A DNA stretch of 64,000 bases, from assembly GCA_040285745.1 (NCBI GenBank), contig JAUFOR010000004.1, positions 1 through 64,000 of the forward strand, given 5' to 3'. Below are positions 18,817 to 27,723 of the stretch, one piece after another. The notes under the pieces are model-generated. The model worked only from the letters and a program-made list of their open reading frames with translations, was not told the DNA's origin and searched no databases. Every line of letters begins with the position of its first letter. Within the stretch, counting starts at the first letter, position 1. The position numbers and the translations under genes are program-made. The stretch is from Barthelona sp. PCE. Its lineage: Eukaryota > Metamonada: BaSk clade.

Positions 18817-19146
18817 ATGTTATGAAAAAAGGAATAAATGCAATTACAAATACACAGATCGTTTAACATAACTACATATACATGTCACTACTGTATAAAA
18901 TAGGATTTTTGGCTGAAGAACAAAGAATCAAGTCTTGGTAGTTTATTTATATATATTGCATTTTGCGATTTTTGATTTTGAGCTTCAAAAAAATCCTCAA
19001 AACTTAAGTGACTTGCTGACCGATAAATCAAAGAAGAAAATTGTTCAACTAAGAATAAAAAAATTGATTTTCAGATAATACAACGGTGTGAACTGTGTTT
19101 AATTAGAAACTTATACCATATCGTAAGCATCAATATATTTAGATTG
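18817..19146. other. Intergenic spacer, no gene recognised
   Basis: About 330 AT-rich bases between the kinase start and the MYCBP-like stop, both minus strand. The kinase promoter must lie here. On the minus strand a pyrimidine run (CCTTTTTTC) occurs within 20 bp of the kinase ATG. No RNA gene, repeat or conserved short frame was recognised. Confidence 0.5.
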
Positions 19147-19500
19147 CTATTCTGAGGGATTGTTTGCTTTTTCAGTTTCCTGAGCTAATCTGCATTCTAG
19201 CTCAGCATTTTCCTTGTTTACCTCAACAAGTATCTTGCTTTTTTCTTCCAATTCATCTTTTAAGGTTATTCTATCGTTCCTAATTGTTGATAATACTGAT
19301 CTCAAATCATCTATCACCTTCTGTTGATTTTCAAGTGGTGTGTCAAGTATTGCCGGATCTCCAGCAATAAACTGGTTGATGAACTGCTGAAATTCAGGTC
19401 CATCCAATTCAGATGTGGTTTCATATTCATTTAATACACGCTCGAAAAGCTGTAGCAGCCCATTCTTCTCTAAATACCCCTTAAACGATTCATTATCCAT
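19147..19500 (-). CDS. MYCBP: MYCBP (AMY-1)-like small coiled-coil protein
   Basis: 117-residue protein resembling the c-Myc-binding protein family. The N-terminal FKGYLEKNGLLQLFERVLNEYE matches the family pattern of a YLEKSGVLDxLTKVLVxLYE helix. A C-terminal coiled coil follows (about residues 60-105, rich in Leu, Glu and Lys). In animals MYCBP binds A-kinase anchoring proteins and is found in sperm and cilia. Homologues occur broadly in ciliated protists, where no Myc exists, so a ciliary/AKAP-type role is more likely than a Myc link. This is inference. Length is close to the human protein (103). The ATG at 19500 is the first in frame. Confidence 0.75.
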   Translation of the reverse strand: MDNESFKGYLEKNGLLQLFERVLNEYETTSELDGPEFQQFINQFIAGDPAILDTPLENQQKVIDDLRSVLSTIRNDRITLKDELEEKSKILVEVNKENAELECRLAQETEKANNPSE

Positions 19501-19697
19501 GATCGATTAATAATTGCAAAAAAGGAAAAAGGATAGTTGTCTGAAAACATGTTATTGAAGGGTACCCAATCTAATACCACTACAAGTTTTTCAATCGTTT
19601 ACTTATATGTTGGTGATCTTGAAGAAAGATGCAACTGCAACAACATGCAATATCTGTTAAAAAGAAAACCTTGCTTTAATGACTTTAGATTTGTGAA

Positions 19698-19976
19698 TTA
19701 TCCGTCAAACCGTTCCCAATCTGGTGATTCTAAACCGTATTGTAATGGTAAAATCATTGCTGCTTCTAAAGAGTCATAATCTTGATCTTGTAAAGTTTCC
19801 CATTGTTCTGAACATGTGAACCTATAGAAAACAGTATTGTCGTAAGTGGTTATAACAAAACAGCGAATATCGATGTCATTCCCCTTATAATCCTGTAAAG
19901 TACCCAAAGACTTTTCTGAATGCAAAAAGTACCTAACATGAGCCCCATCTATAATCCTTGGTGGTAATTGATTCAT
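19698..19976 (-). CDS. Small conserved-looking hypothetical protein
   Basis: 92-residue acidic protein with a mixed alpha/beta composition and aromatic residues throughout (for example VRYFLHSEKSLGTL, TVFYRFTCSEQWETL, SPDWERF). No family recognised. There are no membrane segments or signal peptide. It lies in a run of minus-strand genes, 39 bp downstream of the Na+/H+ exchanger stop and about 200 bp before MYCBP. The protein-like composition and fit into the compact spacing argue that it is real. The overlapping plus-strand frame at 19537-19779 is less protein-like and is treated as a shadow. Confidence 0.65.
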   Translation of the reverse strand: MNQLPPRIIDGAHVRYFLHSEKSLGTLQDYKGNDIDIRCFVITTYDNTVFYRFTCSEQWETLQDQDYDSLEAAMILPLQYGLESPDWERFDG

Positions 19977-20015
19977 TGGAAAAACAAAAGTCCTTTATTA
20001 AGGTAGAAAAATGGT

Positions 20016-22082
20016 TTACAAAAAATCATCATCAGTGACGAAATACACCTCTCGAGTATGGTCTAAAGTTTCTATATCTCGTAAACCCAATCCGTATCGA
20101 ACGTCTTGAACACCAATATTCATCGTACGTGCAGTAAGAGTATTCAGGTCCCGATTATGCTGATGTCCAGTTGCATAATGTTCATATCCCACATCTATCC
20201 TCGTTATAAAAGTTCTTCTGTCCACATATGCACCAAAACTCTCAAACGCTTCAGAGGTTACGGATCGCTCCATCGTGAATGGTGACCCAACCCGAACGAT
20301 TGTGTGCTCAGGCTGTTCTTCCACATCACTTGGTGGTAGCACAACCTGATGAGCAGGAGAAAAAAGTGAAAGAGTCGAACCTGGGTGTTGAGAAGCATGC
20401 TCCGCACCAACAACATCAATAAGTCTTGTTACCTGTTCCGTATGCGCATGAGGCGTTCGCATCTGCTCAAGAATGAATGCATCTCGCTGGTTAACGTCAA
20501 TAAAATTTGTTGGCGTCCGCTGTCGATACTCGTCAAATACTCGAGTGATTCTACTTTGCTGCTCATCATCCTGCTCTTCCTCTTGTGCATAAAGTTGAGA
20601 CAACCGTTCTTCCATCTCCTTTTGCAATACAACATCCAGGTCTTCGTCAATACGTCTCTTGTTAACCAACCAACGATTTATAAAGTACTTTTCCAGCCAC
20701 AGCCATGAAGTACGCCACCAACTTCGTGGTTCACCAGTTATAGCTTGTATTGCGTTCGTGGATATATCAAACATTCGCGACAATACGTCTGAGACAGCAT
20801 TGTGTGACTGACTGCTCTTAATCTTGAAGATCTTCAGCATGAGAGGCAGTGATGTTCCAAAACCAAAAACTGTAATGAAAACAATCCAAATAGTGCTCGA
20901 TACAATAACAGGTTGATTAGGAAAGTCCGAAATAGGAAGTGATTCAGCCAGTGCAAATGCGATGGCACCTCTCAATGATCCCCATACAAGAATAAACTGA
21001 CTTTTAATGTCAATTTTCACCTTTCGACGCTGGTTCACTAAGAAGCTCAACCCCATCACAACAATTATGCGAGTGACAACGATTATAACCAATAACCACA
21101 GATTGAGGAGCCAATCCCATACCAATTCATCCTCGCGTGTTACTGTGACGATACCTAATAGTATGAAAATATATGATTCTGCAGTAGATGCAATTGCCTT
21201 CGTCGTCAGCTGTACTGAAATATGTGAGTAGTGCCTTATATTCCACTGCATGTACTTTGCCACGAATACACTGAACGTCAAAATTCCTATAATATTGCTC
21301 AGTGTTGCTAGCTCACTGACAACGTACGATGCATAAGCGAATAGTATTACAAACGCCCATTCGAGAATGTAGACCTTTTCTGTGAATCGTGCAATGAATG
21401 TATTGAGCATAGCAATAGCGAGTCCAACAGCAAATCCTCCAAGAACAAAATATAAGAACGTTCCAATCGTTTGGAAGAGAAACCCCACCGAGAGCGTTCT
21501 ATCCTCCTCCTGCAACGTAAAGAAAGTTGTGTAAAGGATTATAGAGACAGCATCGTTCAAAATAGATTCCCCCTCAATAAGAACCCCCAGATTGTGGTTG
21601 GTTCTTGTCTGCTCAAAGACTGCGAGTACGGCCACAGGGTCAATCGCGCTGATGAGTGCACTGAATGTGAACGCTTCCCAAACCTCAAAATTTGTATCCA
21701 TGAGCCCCATCGAAGATACAGCAATCAACAGACCACCTGTTATTAGGGTACTGAGAAAGGTACCAGTGACTGCAAACATAAGAATCGTCCCAATATTACC
21801 AAAAAAGAAACGCCTTTGAAGATTGTAACCAGCAGAAAAAATTATTGGTGGTAATAAAACAAGAAAGAATATCGTACTGTTAAAATCAAACACACCTATG
21901 TCATCCCTGCTAACCACAAAGAGAAATAAGCCCCATAAAAGTCCCACAATAATTAGTACAGCACTTTCAGAAATTAATTTCACCTCAAAATTATGGAATA
22001 GCACCTTAAAAAGCAGTAAGAGTGCCAAAAGTAGTATTATATATGTGATATTTGTAAGCAATTCTGTTGATACCTCACTCAT
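20016..22082 (-). CDS. Na+/H+ exchanger (CPA1/NHE family)
   Basis: 688-residue sodium/proton antiporter with a membrane domain of about 12 segments (residues 12-420) and a 265-residue cytosolic tail. Family motifs: FFLVLLPPIIFSAGYNL (72-88), the amiloride-binding-like segment; SAIDPVAVLAVFE (145-157); and EGESILNDAVS (170-180) carrying the ion-binding Asn176-Asp177 pair expected of electroneutral CPA1 exchangers. WGSLRGAIAFALAESLP (367-383) has the conserved Arg371. The tail is rich in Gln, Arg and acidic residues, with a helical segment near its start. It probably exchanges Na+ or K+ for H+ at the plasma membrane or in endosomes; the location cannot be decided. The start is ATG at 22082; the frame extends five codons further only from TTG. 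It is divergent from MCM5, with a shared 272-bp spacer. Confidence 0.95.
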   Translation of the reverse strand: MSEVSTELLTNITYIILLLALLLLFKVLFHNFEVKLISESAVLIIVGLLWGLFLFVVSRDDIGVFDFNSTIFFLVLLPPIIFSAGYNLQRRFFFGNIGTILMFAVTGTFLSTLITGGLLIAVSSMGLMDTNFEVWEAFTFSALISAIDPVAVLAVFEQTRTNHNLGVLIEGESILNDAVSIILYTTFFTLQEEDRTLSVGFLFQTIGTFLYFVLGGFAVGLAIAMLNTFIARFTEKVYILEWAFVILFAYASYVVSELATLSNIIGILTFSVFVAKYMQWNIRHYSHISVQLTTKAIASTAESYIFILLGIVTVTREDELVWDWLLNLWLLVIIVVTRIIVVMGLSFLVNQRRKVKIDIKSQFILVWGSLRGAIAFALAESLPISDFPNQPVIVSSTIWIVFITVFGFGTSLPLMLKIFKIKSSQSHNAVSDVLSRMFDISTNAIQAITGEPRSWWRTSWLWLEKYFINRWLVNKRRIDEDLDVVLQKEMEERLSQLYAQEEEQDDEQQSRITRVFDEYRQRTPTNFIDVNQRDAFILEQMRTPHAHTEQVTRLIDVVGAEHASQHPGSTLSLFSPAHQVVLPPSDVEEQPEHTIVRVGSPFTMERSVTSEAFESFGAYVDRRTFITRIDVGYEHYATGHQHNRDLNTLTARTMNIGVQDVRYGLGLRDIETLDHTREVYFVTDDDFL

Positions 22083-22354
22083 TGTAATATTAACCAAAGA
22101 ATTGTAAAAGTAAGATTCTAACTTTTATTGCAGTGGTTGGAGGTCTTCCAATAGTTTTTGAGCATGTACGGGGTTTATTGACGGTTACATGTGTAATATG
22201 AATAGCCTGTTGAAAAATTTTTGCACCTCAGAGATTTTTTCATTATTTAGTTGGATAAATCACAGTATAGCATTTTTGAGCCCAATAAATAACACTTATT
22301 TTCTATTAATAATGTTTTCTTTAAACAAACCTCTTTCAAGACCTTTTTGAAGTC

Positions 22355-24481
22355 ATGCAAGCATTTAATCAGATAGGAGAACCAGTGCCTCTTGCTCAAG
22401 CACGAGGAAACAACGTTCGTGATGATTTTACTCTCGATCAGTTGTTTTTAGTTTTTATTTTGGAGTTTTGCCCAGATAATGAATTTATTTATCGTAACCA
22501 GTTACTAGAAAACGTTGCAGCAGGAAGTTATCATGTTGATGTAGATTTAGAACATCTTGCGGTGCATAACGAAGAATTAACTGAAGTTTTACAGGGAGAT
22601 CCATCTCAGCATTTGCCTGCATTTGAAATGGGTGCAACAGAGGCCCTCAAAAGATTGAGTACAATTCAGGATATAGAAGATATTGATAGAAAAGGAATTT
22701 CTGTTCATGTTCGTCTTGTAGATTATAGAAAGGACTCTCATGAGATGAGAAATCTGCAACCAGATGATCTCCACAAGGTAGTGCACATCTCTGGAATTAT
22801 TAGTGGTTGTGGTCGCATTACCCCCAAAATGAAAGAGCTTCATTTGCGGTGTAGTGTATGTGGTCATCGTAAGATTGTTGTTATGGCAGCAGGATCGAGA
22901 GCAGTTAAGCTACCACAGTGCCAGAACATGGCAGGTCAGTACGATGAACAGAATAATCACCTCAAATGCCCCCTCAATTCTTATCGAACAGACCCAATGA
23001 TGTCTCGCAAGATCTCTGTACAGACAGTTAAGCTACAAGAGACACCAGAAATGGTGCCGGTTGGTGAGATGCCTGTAATTGTGCCAGTCTATTTGGAACG
23101 CACACTATGTGGTGCTGTACAACCGGGTGAGCGTGTTAACATTATAGGTCGGTATGACATTGCCCAGATTAGATCTGCTCGCACTGTTAGTATCATAGCG
23201 TTTGGTATTCGTCCTCAGACGGTTTCGTCCACCAAGAATATATCTGCAGACGAGATTGAGAAATTTAAGCTCATGTCTGCAGACCCAGCAGTCAAGAGCA
23301 GGATTATCAGGTCAATTGCTCCTGCCATGAAAGGGTTGTCTCACGTCAAAACAGCCATTGCTGTCATGATGTTTGGTGGAAACCGAAAGGCTGTGTCTGG
23401 TCTTACGATAAGAGGTGACATTAATGTTTTACTGTTGGGTGACCCATCATGCGGTAAGAGTCAGTTCCTCAAGTTCGTAGAGGCATGTGCCCCCATTTCA
23501 GTCCTTACAAGTGGTAAAGGTTCGTCGGCTGCCGGTCTCACGGCACTTGTTAAGCGTGATCGTGATACAGGCGAGTTTGTCTTAGAAGGAGGTGCAATGG
23601 TTCTCGCTGACGGTGGTGTTGTGTGTATTGATGAGATGGACAAGATGCGTGGTACAGATTTGGTTGCTATTCATGAAGCAATGGAGCAACAAACGATTTC
23701 TGTAGCGAAAGCTGGTATTTCAACGGTCCTCAACTCTCGTTGTGCAGTTCTTGGAGCAGCTAATCCTACTTTCGGCTCATTTTCAGCATCACATTCGATA
23801 GATGACAATGTTGCTTTCAAGAGCACAATTTTATCACGTTTCGATCTTATTTTCTTTATGAAAGATGAGGTTGATGGTAAGAAGGATCGCGCTCTGGCTC
23901 GTCATATCATGGATACGCATAGTGCAGGAACTACCGAAGTCGATTTAGAAGTTGCAACGTTAAAGAAGTACATTGCATATGCTAAGGAGCACGTTCATCC
24001 TGTTATAGATCAGGATACTGCACACAGTATTCGTATGTTTTACACTCAAATGCGTCAAGATGCTATGCACGCTCAAAAGAATGGTACTCCTGCAATACCA
24101 ATTGCAATTCGCCAACTGGAAGCACTCATCAGACTAACAGAGGCCTTTGCAAAGATGGAACTCTGCGATGTTGCAACCACAAGGCACTTTGGCTATGCTC
24201 AGGAACTGTTTAGAGTGTCAACAATGAAAGCAGTAATGGAAAACAATCTTGAAATGGAAGGTATGAGTAAGAATATCATGGATGGATCGCAAAAGGAGCT
24301 TCAAGAGGAGATGCAGCGTGTGCTTGAAGAGAGCAGCGATGGTCAGATGACTCAATCGGCCTTTATTAATCGACTGACCAAAAGTGGTTATGAGGTGAAC
24401 GATATTAAAAGATTGTTACAAGCATCACAGTTATTTGACACGTCACAGAAGAATATTGTTATTCTTAACAAAAACAGATAA
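22355..24481 (+). CDS. MCM5: DNA replication licensing factor MCM5
   Basis: 708-residue subunit of the hetero-hexameric MCM2-7 helicase that loads at origins and unwinds DNA with Cdc45 and GINS. The MCM5-type zinc finger has C166, C169, C189 and C205. Walker A is GDPSCGKSQFLKFVE (362-376, Lys368). The usual MCM form is GDPGTAKSQ, so this copy has Ser-Cys-Gly in the variable part but keeps the lysine. Walker B is VVCIDEMDKM (Asp426, Glu427), and the arginine finger is LSRFDLIFF (Arg495). The C-terminal winged-helix region is present. Length is close to human MCM5 (734). No intron is visible. The gene ends 14 bp before the convergent 289-residue gene. Confidence 0.96.
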   Translation: MQAFNQIGEPVPLAQARGNNVRDDFTLDQLFLVFILEFCPDNEFIYRNQLLENVAAGSYHVDVDLEHLAVHNEELTEVLQGDPSQHLPAFEMGATEALKRLSTIQDIEDIDRKGISVHVRLVDYRKDSHEMRNLQPDDLHKVVHISGIISGCGRITPKMKELHLRCSVCGHRKIVVMAAGSRAVKLPQCQNMAGQYDEQNNHLKCPLNSYRTDPMMSRKISVQTVKLQETPEMVPVGEMPVIVPVYLERTLCGAVQPGERVNIIGRYDIAQIRSARTVSIIAFGIRPQTVSSTKNISADEIEKFKLMSADPAVKSRIIRSIAPAMKGLSHVKTAIAVMMFGGNRKAVSGLTIRGDINVLLLGDPSCGKSQFLKFVEACAPISVLTSGKGSSAAGLTALVKRDRDTGEFVLEGGAMVLADGGVVCIDEMDKMRGTDLVAIHEAMEQQTISVAKAGISTVLNSRCAVLGAANPTFGSFSASHSIDDNVAFKSTILSRFDLIFFMKDEVDGKKDRALARHIMDTHSAGTTEVDLEVATLKKYIAYAKEHVHPVIDQDTAHSIRMFYTQMRQDAMHAQKNGTPAIPIAIRQLEALIRLTEAFAKMELCDVATTRHFGYAQELFRVSTMKAVMENNLEMEGMSKNIMDGSQKELQEEMQRVLEESSDGQMTQSAFINRLTKSGYEVNDIKRLLQASQLFDTSQKNIVILNKNR

Positions 24482-24495
24482 TATAGTTGTTGAAA

Positions 24496-25365
24496 TTACC
24501 AAGTCGTACGATCTATGGATTCAATTTGTTCAATAAGGATCAATTCATCATGGCCAAAACGCTCAAATATCGACTTCTTTGCCTGCATGTAATTGAACAA
24601 TGGTTTCATGATTGCAGGTGCGGTTCCTTCTGAGAGACAGTATACATGGGTAGTACAGAACGCTCTTAATACAGTCATTGTTTGTTTTGGCAGTTGGATG
24701 CTCTTGATATCGAACAAAAATGTTGCAAATACATCATTAAATCGTTCAGGTGTTGCATATATCACATCCCTTATGCTTTGATACAAAAAATGGGGAAGTA
24801 GTTCCAGCAGTAAAACAAAAAATTGCATGTGTTGCAAGAAGAATGATTCAGAATCTGTATCTGCCTCAACTGCATCCGCTGTTATAATATTATAATTGGG
24901 TTTAGAAAGCATTTTCCTTACACTGTAAGGGATAACCCTTTCATTAGTAAACAGATTAACTTTTTGAGAGCCCAGGTGCATGCATGGGATGTAAACATGT
25001 GCAATAGGCAAGAAACCATCACTAGAAATGTGAAGAAGACTTGTAAATGAAATGGATTCTGGTGAATGAAGATGTGGGATTGATGTTAGAATAACTGAGT
25101 TACCAGTATAATTAGAGAGAGTGTTCTCAGATGGTTCAATCAATTTGACATGTATATAACCTTGAAGGACAATTTGTGTTGACTGAAGAAAAATTCCACG
25201 TTCATTGTCTTGTTTTGAGGATGAATTTTGCGTGTTGTAACTTGAATTGTGCGATTTGCGCGTTGTTACACTATCTTCTTCACTCTCAATACCTTCTGCA
25301 AACCATTCATATCCATTTTCATATGTTGTGAGTGGTATTGGATCTGTCCATTCGTAAAACGTCAT
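24496..25365 (-). CDS. Hypothetical protein
   Basis: 289-residue protein I do not recognise. The first 80 residues are low-complexity, rich in Ser, Asn, Gln and Glu. The middle is beta-rich (for example VLQGYIHVKLIEP and PIAHVYIPCMHLGSQKVNLF), and the last 120 residues are helical (FFVLLLELLPHFLYQSI and following). The helical segment is amphipathic rather than a clear membrane span. There is no signal peptide. It is convergent with MCM5 (14-bp gap) and lies downstream of the DGK1-like gene on the same strand. The leader has a doubled TTTCACTTTTTTTT element within 70 bp of the ATG. Confidence 0.8.
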   Translation of the reverse strand: MTFYEWTDPIPLTTYENGYEWFAEGIESEEDSVTTRKSHNSSYNTQNSSSKQDNERGIFLQSTQIVLQGYIHVKLIEPSENTLSNYTGNSVILTSIPHLHSPESISFTSLLHISSDGFLPIAHVYIPCMHLGSQKVNLFTNERVIPYSVRKMLSKPNYNIITADAVEADTDSESFFLQHMQFFVLLLELLPHFLYQSIRDVIYATPERFNDVFATFLFDIKSIQLPKQTMTVLRAFCTTHVYCLSEGTAPAIMKPLFNYMQAKKSIFERFGHDELILIEQIESIDRTTW

Positions 25366-25435
25366 TAACTTCTTAAATTATGCCCATTTACACATAAAAA
25401 AAAGTGAAAAAAAAAGTGAAACAATACTTTACAGG

Positions 25436-26317
25436 TTAGAGAATTGAAAGAGGTTTGAATAATAACTTCATAATCTTCACAGGTGCAATGATACTCTGTG
25501 TTGGTAAAACCACTGCTGGAAGTTGAAGAGCAACCATACTGCCAATACCAGACCAAACAGGAATATCAATATTATCCTCATAAAAACTGTATAGCTCAGC
25601 AAGAGTTGCAAAAAGTGAACTGAAGAAGCTAATCAAAAAGGCAGAGCGAATGTCAAAAGAAGCAGTGATGGCAAAAATAAATGCTGAAAAAAAGCATGTA
25701 ACAAAACATCCCATGGATCCTTCTAGAGTTTTGGACCCCTTAATCTTTGTTTTACCAATTGAATAACCTACTAGTGCAGCAAAAAGGTCTCCCAAACAAA
25801 CATGAAGCATTGCTATGAAAGAAACTAGAATAGGGAAGAATATGAGCGAAAGGACACTTCCAAAACAAAAAAACAAACCAGATACAGGCCTTTTGAATAC
25901 TTTTTCATCAGGTCTATATACACTAGAAGAGTTCATGAATTTTTGTAATGGTTTGATGAAATATCGGCATATTTCAGTTGTGGGAGTAAGGATGATACCA
26001 AAAGTTACAAAAATGGAAATCTGTCGTTTTGAAAGAACTTCTGTACGATGTAGGTATTCAAATAAAACAGGAATGACAACCAATACAACGTGGATACCTT
26101 TTCTACCCACTTCAACTAAGAATTTAGCTCGTTTCTTAGGTCCAATGCCAATTTTCGTCAATGCTTTGATAATTGGATTCTTTAAAGGTCCATTGCCACT
26201 TTTAATTAGAAGAGCACCAAATATACCAAAGAATAACACTGGGATTACACAATGAGTTATGAAAAAAATGTTTGGGTTATTTAACATGGTAGGAGTGAAA
26301 AAATATATAACAATCAT
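25436..26317 (-). CDS. DGK1/dolichol-kinase-family membrane CTP-dependent lipid kinase
   Basis: 293-residue multi-pass membrane protein of the family that includes yeast Dgk1 (CTP-dependent diacylglycerol kinase), dolichol kinase Sec59 and phytol kinase VTE5. Seen: GRKGIHV (71-77, the family R-K-x-x-H motif); EICRYF (115-120); and LGDLFAALVGYSIGKTKIKG (175-194), followed by SKTLEGS (195-201), the signature GD...G...KT.EGS loop. About seven hydrophobic segments surround these motifs. It probably phosphorylates a lipid alcohol at the ER; the exact substrate cannot be read from the sequence. The ATG at 26317 is the first in frame; a second at 26287 would remove a short hydrophobic start. Confidence 0.72.
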   Translation of the reverse strand: MIVIYFFTPTMLNNPNIFFITHCVIPVLFFGIFGALLIKSGNGPLKNPIIKALTKIGIGPKKRAKFLVEVGRKGIHVVLVVIPVLFEYLHRTEVLSKRQISIFVTFGIILTPTTEICRYFIKPLQKFMNSSSVYRPDEKVFKRPVSGLFFCFGSVLSLIFFPILVSFIAMLHVCLGDLFAALVGYSIGKTKIKGSKTLEGSMGCFVTCFFSAFIFAITASFDIRSAFLISFFSSLFATLAELYSFYEDNIDIPVWSGIGSMVALQLPAVVLPTQSIIAPVKIMKLLFKPLSIL

Positions 26318-26404
26318 GATCGTATAAGTAGCAGCGGCGATCCGTTTTCTTTAATCGTTATGTAAGAATATTGAGCAAACATTACAAAATAATACAGGTT
26401 TTTA

Positions 26405-27502
26405 CTAGATGTTTTTAGAAACAATAAAAGCTTCAAAATTATCTGAAAATCTTTCAAAGGTGACATTTCCAAGAAGCAAATATGAATCATGTTCATTAAA
26501 ATTTCCCTGATTTGTTTCAGTTGATCCATGTAGAATTAGCATAATTGCAGGTGCTTCATATTCAAAAACGTAAGGATCAGCGGACTTTTTCAGTTGATGG
26601 AGCTTGAAATATTGTGTTGGTGGTGTAAAAGTGGTAATACCTTTAATCATTTCAGAAACAATAACATTATTAGTGTTAAAACCACATGTATAATCGCAGT
26701 GGTCACACAAAACACGTTTATCTATGAACTTAGGTGTGAGACCAGCGCGTACAACATTATCTGAATTTCTCATCACTTCAATCATTTCACCAGATATATA
26801 GGCATGTGGAATAAGCGGCGGGATATAAACAGCGTCGTTTGGGCTCAGGGTGTACACGTTCAGAAGCATACACATGAGAACACCCGGGTCATTGGGATAT
26901 ATGCTGTTAAATTCAGACACTTGTTGGTAAAGGGGGTGTTCTTCCGGTAATGCATCAATAGCAGCATCGATTGTTGTTTTATCCTGATCCAACAAAGTGA
27001 TTACAATGTTCTTTACGATAGTTTGCTCCTCAGCATCGTATTGAAAAATATCAAACAGTTCATTGAGAGCAGTATTTTGTGTCCAAGCCATATTTTCCTT
27101 TATCTCAGTGAAACATCTGAAACCGCACATTAATTTAACTGTAGTGATCGCAACAGCCATCTCAGGTTTGGAGTTTGGATCAGGGTAATGTGCAGGGTCG
27201 CTCTCGTGCAGTTCTCGCGCTAATTCTTCGGTTGGGTGCAACTGAATTGAAAGAGCTGAGTTAACAGATAGAATTTTAAAAAGGAATTCCATGTCAAGTG
27301 ATGAATTTGAAAGAAAAGAAGATAATTTTTCGTTAGTTTCTTCTATGTGTGCCATTCCCTTAGGGTGAACACCCAGCCAATACTCTGCATAAGGTAAAGT
27401 ATCATCATTAGCTCCAGAAACTACTGCAACTGAACTTTCCAACCCAGGAATACCCCATGCATAATTTTGCACAGCACCCGTGATTTTAATCGCACTGTGC
27501 AT
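26405..27502 (-). CDS. MPI: Mannose-6-phosphate isomerase (type I)
   Basis: 365-residue zinc enzyme interconverting fructose-6-phosphate and mannose-6-phosphate, the entry step to GDP-mannose for glycosylation. Seen: N-terminal GAVQNYAWG (9-17), AEYWLGVHPKG (39-49), and the zinc-ligand motif SIQLHP (85-90, Gln87 and His89). Glu114 in SKPEMAVA and His233 in LIPHAY supply the remaining ligands. The NSDNVVRAGLTPKF motif (247-260) is diagnostic of type I PMI. It is shorter than animal MPI (about 420) and closer to bacterial ManA in length. The start at 27502 gives the conserved N-terminus. It is divergent from the next gene, with a 221-bp spacer. Confidence 0.95.
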   Translation of the reverse strand: MHSAIKITGAVQNYAWGIPGLESSVAVVSGANDDTLPYAEYWLGVHPKGMAHIEETNEKLSSFLSNSSLDMEFLFKILSVNSALSIQLHPTEELARELHESDPAHYPDPNSKPEMAVAITTVKLMCGFRCFTEIKENMAWTQNTALNELFDIFQYDAEEQTIVKNIVITLLDQDKTTIDAAIDALPEEHPLYQQVSEFNSIYPNDPGVLMCMLLNVYTLSPNDAVYIPPLIPHAYISGEMIEVMRNSDNVVRAGLTPKFIDKRVLCDHCDYTCGFNTNNVIVSEMIKGITTFTPPTQYFKLHQLKKSADPYVFEYEAPAIMLILHGSTETNQGNFNEHDSYLLLGNVTFERFSDNFEAFIVSKNI

Positions 27503-27723
27503 GTTGACAAGTGTTGTAAAAAGAAAGAATAGGTAATATGACCTGATTAAGATGCTTTATATCTCAATGATGTTCAAAAGCTTTCAGAGATGCCCAATGT
27601 GGACTTTGTGCTGTGGCATATGTGTTCAACAACATAGTTGTGATAATTATACAAAAAATTTTGCTCGTTTGCTTTATTTTACCTTTAACAACCTTTCAAA
27701 CCATTGCAGGAACCCTATCCGCC

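Noticed and set aside
19537-19779. Plus-strand 80-codon frame antisense to the 92-residue gene.
   Set aside because: Less protein-like composition and overlapping a better-placed minus-strand gene.
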